From Cepaea nemoralis (taxonomy: Eukaryota > Mollusca > Gastropoda > Stylommatophora > Helicidae): DNA of 64,000 bases. Position 1 is the first letter of the stretch. Each line of letters starts with the position of its first letter. A program made the position numbers and the translations under genes. This document shows, piece by piece, positions 10,790 to 20,899 of this stretch. The stretch spans positions 156,130-220,129 of the forward strand of contig JACEFZ010027929.1 in assembly GCA_014155875.1 (NCBI GenBank), in the 5' to 3' direction. Under the pieces are notes generated by a model. It was given only the letters and a program-made list of their open reading frames with translations, made no database searches and was not told the origin of the DNA.

Positions 10790-11455
10790 ACAATAAAATA
10801 AGGAGATTAAGACAGGGTTGTATTCTCTCACCATAGCTATCAAACATCTGCTGAAAATGTAATGAGAAACGTGAAAATGACATAAGAATTTGATCCATTA
10901 ATAATTGGTGGAAATCCAGATATACAAATGACACGGTCCTCATTTCAAGTGACGTCGAAGTATTAGAAGAGGTAATGCGGTCTGTCACAAGATACAGTGA
11001 GGATAATAAATGGTTTGAGGTTAACAAAACGTAGGAGTAATGACTACAGATCAAACTACATGTCATTCAAACACAGAATCAACAATGAAGAAATTGAAAA
11101 TGTCACAAGTCATGAATATCATGGCTCCATGCCCAACAGTAATTGGGATGGTTCACAACGAACCAAACGCTACTGACAATAACAATGCAGTAGTAATAGC
11201 CATTGCCCAACAAAAGCAAACAAATGACAGCAATGTTTTAAGAATATGCACTTTTCCTGTGGCAACATATGGACGCCATGTACCATTCTTCATTGGCTAC
11301 AGAAGAAACATGGAGAATTGTTACATTAAATATTTCAGAAACAATTCTAGAAAACCCTGGATCAAGAAGAGGAAACATACTGATATTCTAACAGATTTGA
11401 AGATACACGAAAATTGGCGAATAATATTTCGGAAACTACAATATTGAGATCATAG
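10790..11455 (+). pseudogene. decayed LINE reverse transcriptase segment
   Basis: Fragments in shifting forward frames resemble a non-LTR reverse transcriptase: IRRLRQGCILSP (motif B region), a broken NPDIQMTRSSFQVTS where the YADD core is expected, and further on RICTFPVATYG and PWIKKRKHTDILTDLKI. The last parts parallel the LINE at 50410-50935 (RACTFPIATY, SWIKKGTNASILQELNIED). Multiple stops and frameshifts mean it is a dead remnant. The downstream 3' end belongs to a different family, so two elements abut. Confidence 0.65.
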
Positions 11456-11464
11456 TAACAGTCA

Positions 11465-11710
11465 AAATTTTTTGGACATGTTATGAGAAGAAATGACTGG
11501 AGAACTTAGTGACAGCTGGCAAGATTGAAGGGAACAGACCAAGAGGAAGACCGAGAGGAAAATACCTGGATGGCTTGGCCACATGGCATGGACGAGACAG
11601 GAACACTGAGCTGATCCACGACTCTGGTGATCGAGTGAAATGGCGAATCATGACCGCCCACGCTTTCCGGCATGGCACATGATTGATTGATTGAATGATG
11701 GAAGGCTTGG
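11465..11710 (+). mobile_element. LINE family 1 3' end
   Basis: Matches the last 240 bp of LINE family 1 (FGHVMRRND, TGKIEGNRPRGRPRGKYLDG, LATWHGRDRNTELIHDSGD in broken frame). It ends GGCATGGCACATGA followed by a TTGA/ATGA tail. It is 5'-truncated where it meets the older LINE remnant. Confidence 0.85.
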
Positions 11711-11854
11711 TTCCTGACATAAGAGACACTGTAGACCACCAAGTGGATGGATGGGAGACATGCAAGACACACTGGCATGAACATGCTTGAGGTAGGGGAA
11801 TTATTAACACAGGCTCTATAATCTGTTCAACAGGCGGTAATGAGATCATCGGGT

Positions 11855-12060
11855 GAGTCGTTGTAATGTTGAGACTTTACGCTGACAATAACATGAGCGA
11901 GATAGGATACGCGTTCGATGTCAGCTCTCCTCTTCTCTACAGGAGATAAATACTGGCCACCTATTCCTTCGTGCATTCATGCCTACAAAAATGTGATGGT
12001 ACTAATTGTCCCAAATGTGACAGGCTAGGGTACTTTTCTTTTATTAGAGCGTTGTTCTGC
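11855..12060 (+). mobile_element. SINE family C, decayed
   Basis: Shares a tRNA-like head with 36965-37170 and 37905-37990 (GACAATAACATGAGCGA, then TTCGATGTCAGCTC). The body CCACCTATTCCTTCGTGCA also corresponds to 37075-37100. Boxes are degenerate and no target duplication is clear. Confidence 0.5.
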
Positions 12061-12084
12061 AAAGGACCTGCTATACTATGTTAA

Positions 12085-12328
12085 TATATAATGAGCCGCG
12101 AGGAGCGGCTGGCCGAGTGGCTAGAATGCCGGATTCTCCTTCGGGAGACCTGGGTTCGAATTCTCGGTAAGGTGTGGAGTTTTTTCTGTCAGGGGCAAAA
12201 AGAAAACCTAACCTGCACAGTTCGCGGCGACTGCAATATCCAGGCGGCCTTAATTCCTCAGGCTCAAGTCCCCCCTGCCATACACAAGGTACTATATTGG
12301 CAGTAAATGACAATTTTTATATAATGAG
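12085..12328 (+). mobile_element. complete tRNA-derived SINE with 11-bp target duplication
   Basis: Body 12096-12317 is flanked by perfect TATATAATGAG duplications (12085-12095, 12318-12328). The head carries an A-box TGGCCGAGTGG (12110-12120) and B-box GGTTCGAATTC (12153-12163), spaced and phrased like a Ser/Leu-type tRNA with long variable arm. The unit ends at a run of five T, a pol III stop. The intact boxes and duplication suggest a fairly recent insertion. Only one copy is in this window. Confidence 0.9.
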
Positions 12329-12429
12329 GATAGAGTAACTATCGTTAATATTCACGACCCTCCTCTAGCTCTAAAACCATAGCTTCTTCCCTTGTAGACA
12401 CATAACTACACGTCGTTATCTGTAAGCCA

Positions 12430-13040
12430 GAGTGATTATCACCTGTGGGTATGACTGAAGAAACATTAACGGTGTGCTGTATACAATCATTATTGTCAAG
12501 TATTTCACCCCATCACCAATACTGAAGTATTGGAAAGATCTGGTTGTGTGACGGTTTATTCCATGCTCAGTCTTCGTAGACTTAGATGGATTGGACATTT
12601 TAGGAGGATGGATGATGGTAGAATACCAAAAGACATCTTTTTTGGTGAATTACAGATGGGTAAGAGATCACAGGGTCGGCCTCTACTACGATACAAAGAT
12701 GTGTGTTAGCGGGACATGATTGATACAGGCATTGATAATGCACATTGGGAGGAAGTCGCCGCTGAACGTGTTGCATGGAGGGCAAATATCAGAAATGGAA
12801 TAAAGTCAAAGGAGAAAATTATTGCAGATAAGTCGCACACCAAGCGTGTGAGACGTAAGATGGTGCATGATGGTAGAAATGACCACGTGTTCACATGCAC
12901 CCACTGTGAACGGATATTTACAGCGCGAATTGGCCTTATCAGTCACATTCGCAACTGCCATAGGTAAAAGTTATTATGCCTTATTAAAGCACAAACTATC
13001 GTCTGTGAAGACGGCAAGGTGTCAATGATGAATGATGAAC
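12430..13040 (+). mobile_element. LINE 3' end with C-terminal C2H2 zinc finger
   Basis: Reads through one stop (after RPLLRYKDVC) as a LINE C-terminus: LRRLRWIGHFRRMDDGRIPK, GKRSQGRPLLRYKDVC, HWEEVAAERVAWRANIRNG, and a finger CTHC...GLISHIRNCH. This RWxGHxxRM...GRPxxRYKD...C2H2 arrangement is a known ending of APE-type LINEs, not a host zinc-finger gene. The 3' UTR has CTATCGTCTGTGAAGACGGC and ends in GATGAAT repeats. That UTR motif recurs, reversed, in the repeats at 38945 and 58376. 13041-13200 has no recognised feature. Confidence 0.8.
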
Positions 13041-13212
13041 CCCCTGGGTTGGCCAAGGTGCTTCCGTCTAATTCTAGCCCACCGGTGTTTGTCCGATGCC
13101 GCTCTCCTCTCCATGCATCTATCTAGTTTCTCTGGTGGCAAACTATGGAAGTGTAATGGCAGCAAAATGTGAATAAACACTGTTATACAAAATTAAAACC
13201 GTTAAAGCTTTA

Positions 13213-13252
13213 ATGGTGCATGATGGTAGAAATGACCACGTGTTCACATGCA
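13213..13252 (+). repeat. 40-bp copy of the zinc-finger LINE
   Basis: Perfectly repeats 12860-12899, part of the zinc-finger LINE coding region 353 bp upstream, and abuts the 5' end of the next LINE. It overlaps the candidate target-site duplication TTAATG by ATG. It may be extra 5' sequence gained when the LINE inserted. Confidence 0.85.
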
Positions 13253-13498
13253 GGACTTCCGGTTTCAAGATGGCGACGGACGGTCGTGTTGTTTTGTGTT
13301 CGTTAACTTTTTCGCGTAAGGGATGGATTTATTCATTTCTTGCGTGTAATTGGTGTGCCAGGATGTAAAACCAGGAGTTTCTACTCAAGATCTGCGCGGG
13401 TGCTACGGAGTTCGTGCATCGAGCGAAGCCATCCTTGAGTGAATTTTCAGCAGCGTGTGTGGTTCTCAATCAAAAGTCTGTGTTTACGTTTTTTCAAC
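13253..13498 (+). promoter_or_regulatory. LINE 5' UTR with ETS- and YY1-like sites
   Basis: The element opens with ACTTCCGG (13255-13262, an ETS-family core) followed by AAGATGGCG (13267-13275, a YY1-type core). A second ATGGCG core lies at the first well-placed ATG (13499). There is no TATA box. Such sites at the extreme 5' end fit an internal, TATA-less RNA polymerase II promoter of an autonomous LINE. Motif recognition is direct; promoter activity is inferred. Confidence 0.55.
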
Positions 13499-14404
13499 AT
13501 GGCGGAACAACGTGTGTTTTCCGAACGATCAGCAGTCAACATACCGAAGCGGCGTGGTAGCCGCGCAGGGAAAAAGAAGCCAGGTAAGCGCTGTGGCTTG
13601 AGACGTTTTAGACTCAAGTGTCACCGTCTAGGACTCAGGAACATCCGTATTCTATATTGGAACTGTGCCAGTGTAAAACAACGGGGCTCTATTTTAGAAA
13701 CCCTAGTTTACAGGAACGACATTGTAGCACTCCAGGAGACGAGACTGGGCGATCAGCTACTCCGAATTGCCGGCTTCAAATGTTTCTATAACAGACGACA
13801 TCTGGGAACGGCGATTCTCGTTCGCGACAGCATGGTGGCGTCAGAGCTAGACATGTCCAGTTGGAACAGTGACGATATACAAATACAGGCGCTGAGAGTT
13901 CATTCCAGTATACCATTCGTGTTGGTTAATGTTTATGCCCGCAATGCGAGTGTGGACGCCCAGAAGTGGCAGTGCTTAAGTGGCATATTAGGCCACGAGA
14001 GAAATGTTATTTTCTGTGGTGACTTCAACGCTAAAGGCAGATCATGGGGAAACACTTCCTCCAATACACAAGGGGAGGAGCTCGAGACTGCACTGGAAAC
14101 CATCGACCTGGTTTGTATCAACAGTGGCTGTGTCACCAGGACAGCAAGCCGTCCAGGCGATGAGGACAGTGCTATTGATCTGGCGCTAGTTTCACCTTCA
14201 CTCACTACAGTGTGTAGATGGGGTGTCCTAGGACACCATGGCAGCGACCACCACCCATGCAGCATATTGGTGGAGAAAGGCAGAACCAGGCAGCACAAGC
14301 TAAAGGTAAAGACGTTCCAGTATGACAGTACAGGGCAAGATGTGGTGAGTAAAATAAGACGTGACAAGCGCAGAACGTTTCAGGGCAGGAAGAAAGGAAA
14401 AAAA
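13499..14404 (+). CDS. LINE APE-type endonuclease domain
   Basis: N-terminal part of the single LINE polyprotein. I take the ATG at 13499 (context CAACATGG) rather than an upstream in-frame ATG at 13439. A basic stretch (residues 10-45, rich in Arg/Lys) is followed by an endonuclease/exonuclease/phosphatase fold with its known catalytic landmarks: YWNCAS (Asn), LQETRLG (Glu), VNVYARN, FCGDFNAKG (Asp, Asn), DLALVS and GSDHHP (Asp, His). All expected residues are present. This domain nicks target DNA for target-primed reverse transcription. The frame departs from the reverse transcriptase frame at the A7 run 14398-14404; past it this frame reads only nonfamily residues to a stop near 14471. No separate ORF1 (gag-like) precedes it. 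Confidence 0.88.
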
Positions 14405-17103
14405 GCTGGGAGCAGCCACCGTGGTGGAGTTTCGAGGTGGAGAAGGCTTGGGTGGATAAGCGTAGTGCTGTAAGGAGATGGCAAAATGCCAAGAAGAACA
14501 GAGCTGGTCATCCTAGTCCCTGCTTGCACTTAGAAAGAGAGATGCACACAAAAGTAAGCTATTTCAAAAAACTGGTCAAGGTGGTTAAAAGCGAAAAATG
14601 GGCAGAGGTGTGTCAAAGAGTAAGCACAGACAAGTCACTGAAATTGTTCTGGCGACTACATAAAAGCATGAGTGGTGTAGTCAAGAATAAGAGCATTTCT
14701 GACTTCCAAGGTGCTGACCTCATCTGGCAGAGGACTGACGAGGACAAGGGCAAAGCCCTCTTTGAACGCTACCTTGAGCAGAGCAACCAGACAGACATGG
14801 GAGGCCGGAATCTGGCCAAGGAGGTCACCTCAGACAGATGCAAGGCCCAGAACACTTCGGATGAAGACACAGTGACAGTGAAAGAAATCAAGGCTGTGCT
14901 TCGACGATCAAAAAACAGTGCTCCAGGTCCTGATGGCATAAGATACGACGACATAAATAGGTGTACCGACAATGAGCTAGAGAAACTAGCAGACATGTAC
15001 AACAACAGTATAGGGAGTGCTAGCATCAAGGAGGAATGGTTACACAGCTATCTGATTCCCTTGCCGAAGCCTGACAAAGACCACAAGAAAATTCAGGGAT
15101 ATCGAATTATAACCATGCAGAATACAATAGGCAAGCTGCTGGAGAAGGTAATTGCCAGGAAAATATCAAGCCAACTAGAGAGGCAAGGTGTTTTCCCACC
15201 TACCCTGGGTGGGTACCGTCCAAAAAGAGAAACCTGGACCAATGCAGCAGTCTTTGCCCACGATGTCTATGAAGGTTTCCACTCAGGCACTGAAACCGTT
15301 GCTGCAGCGATTGATCTTGAGGACGCATACAACAGAGTACCACTGGATTTTTTAATGTTTCAGCTTCTTGAACTAAACGTAAGTCCATTCCTCCTTAGTT
15401 GGATCGCTGCAGCTCTCTTCCAACGGAAAGTAGTTTTTAGATGTGGCAGTTGGACTTCGGAACCAACAACAATATATCCTGGCCTACCACAGGGATCACC
15501 ATTATCTCCGGTACTGTTCAACGCCTACACAGTGAGAATCACCAGTGAGCAGATCACTGGACCTGGCAGGACATTGTCATATGCCGATGATGTTTTAGTG
15601 TATCGTCAGGGTAAGGATAGAGAGGAGGTTGCTGTGGAACTACAAACCGAACTCAATCGCATAAGTACTTGGTGTGATGAAGCTGGGGCAATGGTCAACC
15701 CAACAAAGGCAACAGTGACTTGGTTCTCGTTGAATAATCATATTGTCAACAATCCAACACCAACTGTAATGCTGTGTTCAGAGACGGTGGAAAGAACGCA
15801 GGCAATGAATTACCTGGGGATACGGTTTGATCGAAGCCTTGCTTATAATGTGCACATAGACCAGGTGATAACAAAGGCCAAGCGGGGTTTGGCAGCGATG
15901 CGGGTGATGGCGGCAGCAAACTGTGAGCAGCGCCATCTATGTCTTCTGTACGAGGGGCTGGTCATGTCTGTTTTGGAGTATGCAATGGCAATCCTGACTG
16001 TCAGCCATAAGCAGATAGAAAGGATGGAAAGGATACAGAATGAAGCTATGCGCATTATTCTTGGATGTACAAGAGATACAGCATGCAGGGCGATGCGCTA
16101 CCTTCTTGATTTTCCAACCATTGAAGAGAGAATGCAAGTTTGCAGGGCACGTGCCTACCTCAGAATTAACGCAAACACACAGCATCCACTGCATAGTGAA
16201 ATTAGGAAGGTGAAGGGCAGCAGGTTAAAAAGAGGACGGTCGTGGATGGGTCAAGCCGAGGACATTCTTCAACAGGTGTGTTCACTTGAGGACTTAGAAC
16301 CTGGCGAGGAGTGGGTGCAAGTGCCAACAGACTTCTGCACATCCTTTTCAGTTTGCATCCAACTAGATAGAAAATGCAGACAAGAAAATCCGGCTGCTGT
16401 TGAGGCTGAAGTACAAGCGTTGATTTTCGAGAATTCGCTAGACAGTGACGCGGTCATCTACACAGATGGGTCGGTCGTCCGACATGTGAGAAGCTCATGG
16501 GCCTTTACAGCTCGGGCCGGAGGGAGAATTGTGAAGGAGGACTCTGGTGCTTTCACTGAAACCACAAGTAGCCTGACCATGGAAGTCATGGCAGTAAGTA
16601 AAGCAATAACATGGCTCGAGACACAGACATTCACTAGGGCTTGTTTCCTTAGCGACTCAATGAACATGATCAAGAGGATAGAGGAGGGGTCGATCCGAAG
16701 AGAATGGTTGCTGCCTCTGAAGCGGTCTCGGCTGGCAAAGATTAGTTTCATCTTCGTGCCAGGGCATGCGGGAGTACAAGGAAATGAGCGGGCTGACAAG
16801 CTCGCAGGTGAGGCTACTGTTGAGGGCGGACGCGCCATGGACCAGGCTGACATTCTGAATGCTCTACGAGAAGTGAGACTTTTGCAAGAACCAAGTGATG
16901 ACTGTGAATCTACAACAATGGCCAGACTGCGAGAGCAGCAAATTAAAAGAGGGGTGGCCAAACAAGAACACTACGCAGGAAGCCAAAGAAGATTGATAAA
17001 CCAACACAGAACTGGCGTCGTTAGCCGCTACACGCTGCGGGATTTGCTGAGGAGGGGATCCGAGCACTTATGGACTGAATGGTCCGATGTGCAACGAGGA
17101 TGA
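14398..17103 (+). CDS. LINE reverse transcriptase and RNase H
   Basis: Continues the polyprotein in the -1 frame; family-like residues begin just after the A7 run (PPWWSFEVEKAWV before the first Met at 14437). Reverse transcriptase landmarks: SAPGPDGI, IPLPKPDKD, AIDLEDAYNRV (motif A Asp near 15313), PQGSPLSPVLFNAY (motif B), YADD at 15580-15591 (motif C). A type I RNase H follows: YTDGS (Asp at 16465), TMEVMAV (Glu), LSDS (Asp), VPGHAGVQGNERADKLA (His, Asp). The order endonuclease, RT, RNase H in one ORF without gag fits the I/Ingi/Nimb group; Ingi-like is my best guess. The 888 codons after 14437 have no internal stop, so this is a young, nearly intact copy. Confidence 0.88.
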   Translation, partial: KKSWEQPPWWSFEVEKAWVDKRSAVRRWQNAKKNRAGHPSPCLHLEREMHTKVSYFKKLVKVVKSEKWAEVCQRVSTDKSLKLFWRLHKSMSGVVKNKSISDFQGADLIWQRTDEDKGKALFERYLEQSNQTDMGGRNLAKEVTSDRCKAQNTSDEDTVTVKEIKAVLRRSKNSAPGPDGIRYDDINRCTDNELEKLADMYNNSIGSASIKEEWLHSYLIPLPKPDKDHKKIQGYRIITMQNTIGKLLEKVIARKISSQLERQGVFPPTLGGYRPKRETWTNAAVFAHDVYEGFHSGTETVAAAIDLEDAYNRVPLDFLMFQLLELNVSPFLLSWIAAALFQRKVVFRCGSWTSEPTTIYPGLPQGSPLSPVLFNAYTVRITSEQITGPGRTLSYADDVLVYRQGKDREEVAVELQTELNRISTWCDEAGAMVNPTKATVTWFSLNNHIVNNPTPTVMLCSETVERTQAMNYLGIRFDRSLAYNVHIDQVITKAKRGLAAMRVMAAANCEQRHLCLLYEGLVMSVLEYAMAILTVSHKQIERMERIQNEAMRIILGCTRDTACRAMRYLLDFPTIEERMQVCRARAYLRINANTQHPLHSEIRKVKGSRLKRGRSWMGQAEDILQQVCSLEDLEPGEEWVQVPTDFCTSFSVCIQLDRKCRQENPAAVEAEVQALIFENSLDSDAVIYTDGSVVRHVRSSWAFTARAGGRIVKEDSGAFTETTSSLTMEVMAVSKAITWLETQTFTRACFLSDSMNMIKRIEEGSIRREWLLPLKRSRLAKISFIFVPGHAGVQGNERADKLAGEATVEGGRAMDQADILNALREVRLLQEPSDDCESTTMARLREQQIKRGVAKQEHYAGSQRRLINQHRTGVVSRYTLRDLLRRGSEHLWTEWSDVQRG

Positions 17104-17136
17104 TCTGTCGACTAACTAACTAACTAAGCCTTAATG

Positions 17137-18170
17137 AGGTTTAACGGACAGAATAGCAAACGTCAGAATTCTCAAAGAATGTATTTTCCTGTGCAGAATA
17201 TTAGTGTGAAACTTGACATTTAACAAATAGCTAAAAAGCACATCTGCGCCTTTAAAATAATTGTTACAAAAGAGTAATGGAAATTCTTTGGACAGAACAG
17301 ATCTTTTAAACAAGACCTCAAAACTTAAGAAGATTTATTACGAAGACAAACGAGGAAAGAGAAATATTCTGAACATGTAAAGGGACACGGACGTCTAGAA
17401 AAGATAACAATGGGGGAAGTTGTTGCGGGGAGGCGGGGGCTTAGAAAGACCACAGCACACATGAAATCAAGATGTGATAGATAATTTACATATGACAGCA
17501 ACAGAGACACGACATCTGGCTTATGGCGGAGAGAAATTTCGGCAGACTGCTATAGGGAAGAATTTCTTCTCAGGGCAAGTCACTGAAGGTTGATGTTTAA
17601 ACATCTCTGCATTCTGTTTTTACAACGATGACATTGGTTGTATATACTGGGTGTACACATTTGATGTACATAATTGATGTACACATTAGGTGTGCCTATT
17701 AAGTGTACGGACTCACAGAGCATGGTGAGAAGGATGAACACACGTATGCTTCGTGCAATTAAAATCTCCTATGATAGAATCCACCAATTGGATCTTTTCC
17801 TCGGAACATGCTATTGTGTTGACAAATGAACAGGAGGACAGACTGGCTGAATCTGCACCTCTAGGTGGGATATTGGCTCACAATAAGGCAAGTGTGGTCA
17901 GCGCTATTTGGGATAATGCGTAAAGTGTGGAAGAACAGGTAAACCATCATTGCCTGGAGAGAATGGTGCGGCAGGGAGGTGACCAGAAGATATGGCCGGC
18001 TTTCAGTAGTCCTAGAAGAGGTCAGACGTACAAATAATAAAGATTGCAACTGGAAGCTATAGTACTGAGGCTCTTCGCTGGGTGTCGAATATGAAGACGT
18101 AGAAGTATGGGAATATCCCTAGTGTTGTAATGGTGGTTCTTAACTCAACGCAACTCATCTGGACACACTG
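17137..18170. other. no gene recognised
   Basis: Contains a small cluster of TGTACA-centred near-repeats at 17638-17706 and otherwise no domain, repeat family or RNA gene I can identify. Open frames are all about 60-67 codons or shorter. Confidence 0.5.
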
Positions 18171-18466
18171 AATGGAGGTCAGCATGGCTGAATGGATAAG
18201 ATCACTTGCTATTAAACATTCGGTGTGTTGATACCGAGGTAACTTGTTCAGCTCCGACACCGGTAATTTGGACTAAACTATTGACTTCTCGTCCTTGTCT
18301 TGAGGGCGTAAATTACAATCATCTCTGATGTCGGGGTGGGTTTGCCTGATGGCGAGGACACTGGTAACAGGGAAAGCTAATCCACACGCGAAAATCTGTC
18401 AAGTGCACTAGAAGTAGTAACACGTGTATGCACTACTTCAGCTCTGAGCGAGCGAACGTTAAAAAT
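18171..18466 (+). mobile_element. SINE family A, near complete
   Basis: Head GTCAGCATGGCTGAATGGAT (A-box-like), degenerate B-box region TTGTTCAGCTCCGACACC, body ACTTCTCGTCCTTGTC, GGGAAAGCTAATCCACACGC and end GAGCGAGCGAACG. Copies in the window: 6665, 25385 (reverse head only), 28690 (reverse), 36526, 40189/41388 (split) and 61038 (two in opposite orientation). The LINE that follows starts immediately after it. Confidence 0.8.
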
Positions 18467-20522
18467 GTTCTTAATGCTAATTAGGCAGAATTCTAGAACT
18501 TACTAATAAAAGAAAAGGTACACCAGCAGGCTGTCTAAAAACTAAAGATGGCAAAATCATAATAGAAACAGATTAGATTCTACATGTATTGTCAGACTAT
18601 GTGAAAAACCTGTGTGGAGATAACAGAGATGAACAGTATGATATTCGATTTAATAATGAAGGACTGCCAATTTTGAAGATGGAGGTTCAACATGTTCTTA
18701 ACCATATGAAAGCTAGCAAGGCCCCCGGTTCAGATAACATCACAACAGAAATGATTAAAGCTTTAGAAGAATATGGACTACAGCAAGTCACCAGACTGCT
18801 GAACACGTTATATGATACCGGACATATACCTTCTGAATCATGTAATTCTACATTTATTGCAATCTCCAAAAACACCAGGAGCATTGGATTGTGATCAACA
18901 TAGAACAATTAGTTTATTGAGTCACATCACAAAGATTTTGCTACGAATTATCATGCAAATAGTGAGGAAGAAAATACAACCTGAAATAGGGGAAGAACAA
19001 TGCGGGTTTGCAGAAGGAAAGGTTACAGTAAATGCTGTGTATATGCTGCGTTCAGTTATTGAACGTTCTATAGAAGTAAAAAAAGATATACATCTTTGCT
19101 TTATTGACTACACAAAGGTGTTAGATAGAGTAAGACATGTCAACATGGTAGATATGCTTGAATATCTACAAATTGATGGGAAAGACATTAGACTTATAAA
19201 AAGGCAGGGATGTGTAATGTCTCCAGATCTTTTTTCCCTAAACAGTGAAAATATTTTCAGAAATGTAGAAAATATAAATGGAATCAGCATTGGAGGACGA
19301 AACATCAATAACATTAGATGTGCAGATGATACAGTATTAATTGCAGACAATGAGCAGGATCTGGAACAATTAGTAGACGCGGTTGCTGCACACAGTAAAC
19401 AACTGGGATTAGAATTAAATTGTAAAAAGACATAGATTATGGTCGTCACTAGAAAGAACGAAATACCACAATGTAATATACAAGTGATATGGATGTGAAG
19501 CTTGGACAATGAGCAGCCAGGCTGAAAAACATCTGATGGCTGTAGAAATGTGGTTTCTGAGGAAAATGCAAAGAATACCATGGACAGCCAGAAAGACCAA
19601 TGAAGAAGTCCTTCAAGAAACAAATGAAGATCGTAAACTGATCAGAAACATTAGACGTAGACAGTCACAATTTTTTGGGCATGTTATGAGAAGAAATGAT
19701 TTGGAGAACTTGGTGACAACTGGTAAGATCGAGGGGAACAGACCAAGGGGAAGACCTAGAAACAAGTATCTGGATGGCTTGGCCTTGTGGCATGGTCGAG
19801 ACAGAAACACGGAACTGATCCACGACTCTGTTGATCGAGTGAGATGGCAGAACATGACAGCCCACGCTTACCGGCATGGCACATGATGGATGGAATATAC
19901 AAGTAAATGGGAATATTCTTCAACAAGTGAATCTGTACAATTATCTCGGAACAGTCATAACATCTGATGGGAGATGCCTTGTGGAGATTAGAACAAGTAT
20001 CGCAATGGCGAAAGTAGCCTTTAGCAAGATGAAAAACACACTGATCAATAAAAAGATGTCAATTGAAACAAGAAAAAGAGTGTTGAGGAGTTACATAGAG
20101 CCTGTTCTTTTGTATGGATGTGAAACTTGGACAATGAGCAGTCAAGCTGAAAAACATCTAATGGCTGCAGAAATGTGGTTTCTGAGGAAAATGCAAAGAG
20201 TACCATGGACAGACAGAAAAACCAATGACCAATTACTACAGGAGACAAATGAAAATCGTAAATTGATTAGAGAAATTATACGTAGACAGTCAACATTTTT
20301 TGGACATGTGAGAAGAAAAGGATTGGAGAACTTAGTGACAACTGGCAAGATCGAAGGGAACAGACCAAGGGGAAGATCGAGAAGTAATACCTGGATGGCT
20401 TGACCACATGGCATGGACGAGACAGGAACACTGAGCTGATCCACGACTCTAGTTATCGAGTGAAATGGCGAGTCATGACCGCCCACGCTTTCCGGCATGG
20501 CACATGATTGAGTGATTGAATG
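18467..20522 (+). pseudogene. LINE family 1, decayed long copy
   Basis: Non-LTR reverse transcriptase remnants: KASKAPGSDNITTEMIKAL, GEEQCGFAEGKVTVNAVYML, CFIDYTKVLDRVRHV (motif A), RQGCVMSPDLF (motif B) and CADDTVLIADNEQDL (motif C with Cys for the usual Tyr). Compared with the reverse copy at 40268-41395, about 70 bp is missing before RQGCVMS. A CAG codon has become TAG after LNCKKT, and a frameshift lies near 18890. The C-terminal half resumes at 19905 (NGNILQQVNLYNYLGTVITS through TTGKIEGNRPRGR) and ends GGCATGGCACATGA plus a TTGA tail. The interruption 19486-19893 is a separate insertion. Confidence 0.88.
19475..19904 (+). mobile_element. 5'-truncated LINE family 1 copy inserted in its relative
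   Basis: Insert 19486-19893 (408 bp) is flanked by perfect 11-bp duplications AATATACAAGT (19475-19485, 19894-19904). It encodes an open C-terminus (AWTMSSQAEKHLMAVEMWFL to RVRWQNMTAHAYRHGT) and ends GGCATGGCACATGATGGATGG. The host LINE reads NIQV before and NGNILQQV after, so removing the insert restores the host alignment. This is a textbook nested target-primed insertion. Confidence 0.92.
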
Positions 20523-20899
20523 CTAATTTTTTTTTAAAAACACACACACACATACACACACATTGAGTAATTTTATCATTACACATTAATGAAGTGGCTT
20601 AAAGTTTACGATGTCCGACTTTGGCTTGTGCACACGTAGTCTGGTTCACGGTCTGGATTGTCTCAATTTATACAAAATAAGAAAAAGATGACATTCTCCC
20701 TTGAAACAAGCATTGTCCCTAGGACGTCTAGCATACTCAGACGGGATGAAAAGGTTCGAAAGACCCATATACACAGTGTGCACTATAAAACAAAATCACG
20801 CCACAATTGAAATCCAAAAATAGCAGAGCAAATAAGCCACGTCCAAGCTGTGTTTCATGGTTACAAAACCTACCCATCATCATCCAGTGCCTTACCGAC
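20523..20899. other. no gene recognised; short CA tract
   Basis: A poly-T/A stretch and CACA repeat occupy 20527-20562. The rest is unique, with no frame or repeat I can assign. Confidence 0.5.

Larger units (their letters stand above)
13210..17136 (+). mobile_element. near-full-length Ingi/I-like LINE
   Basis: Whole element: 5' UTR from about 13253, coding 13499-17103, and a very short 3' UTR ending in CTAA repeats (17110-17128) rather than poly-A, as in I-group elements. TTAATG at 13210-13215 and 17131-17136 is a candidate 6-bp target duplication. The left copy overlaps a 40-bp extra segment duplicated from the neighbouring zinc-finger LINE. A related fragment on the reverse strand lies at 35795-35977. 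Confidence 0.85.

Noticed and set aside
12096..12180. Functional tRNA gene
   Set aside because: Good A- and B-boxes, but no closed acceptor stem is evident, and a long SINE body with target duplication follows.
12716..12967. A small host C2H2 zinc-finger protein
   Set aside because: The upstream residues RWIGHFRRMDDG...GRPLLRYKDVC and the tail repeats show it is the C-terminus of a LINE.
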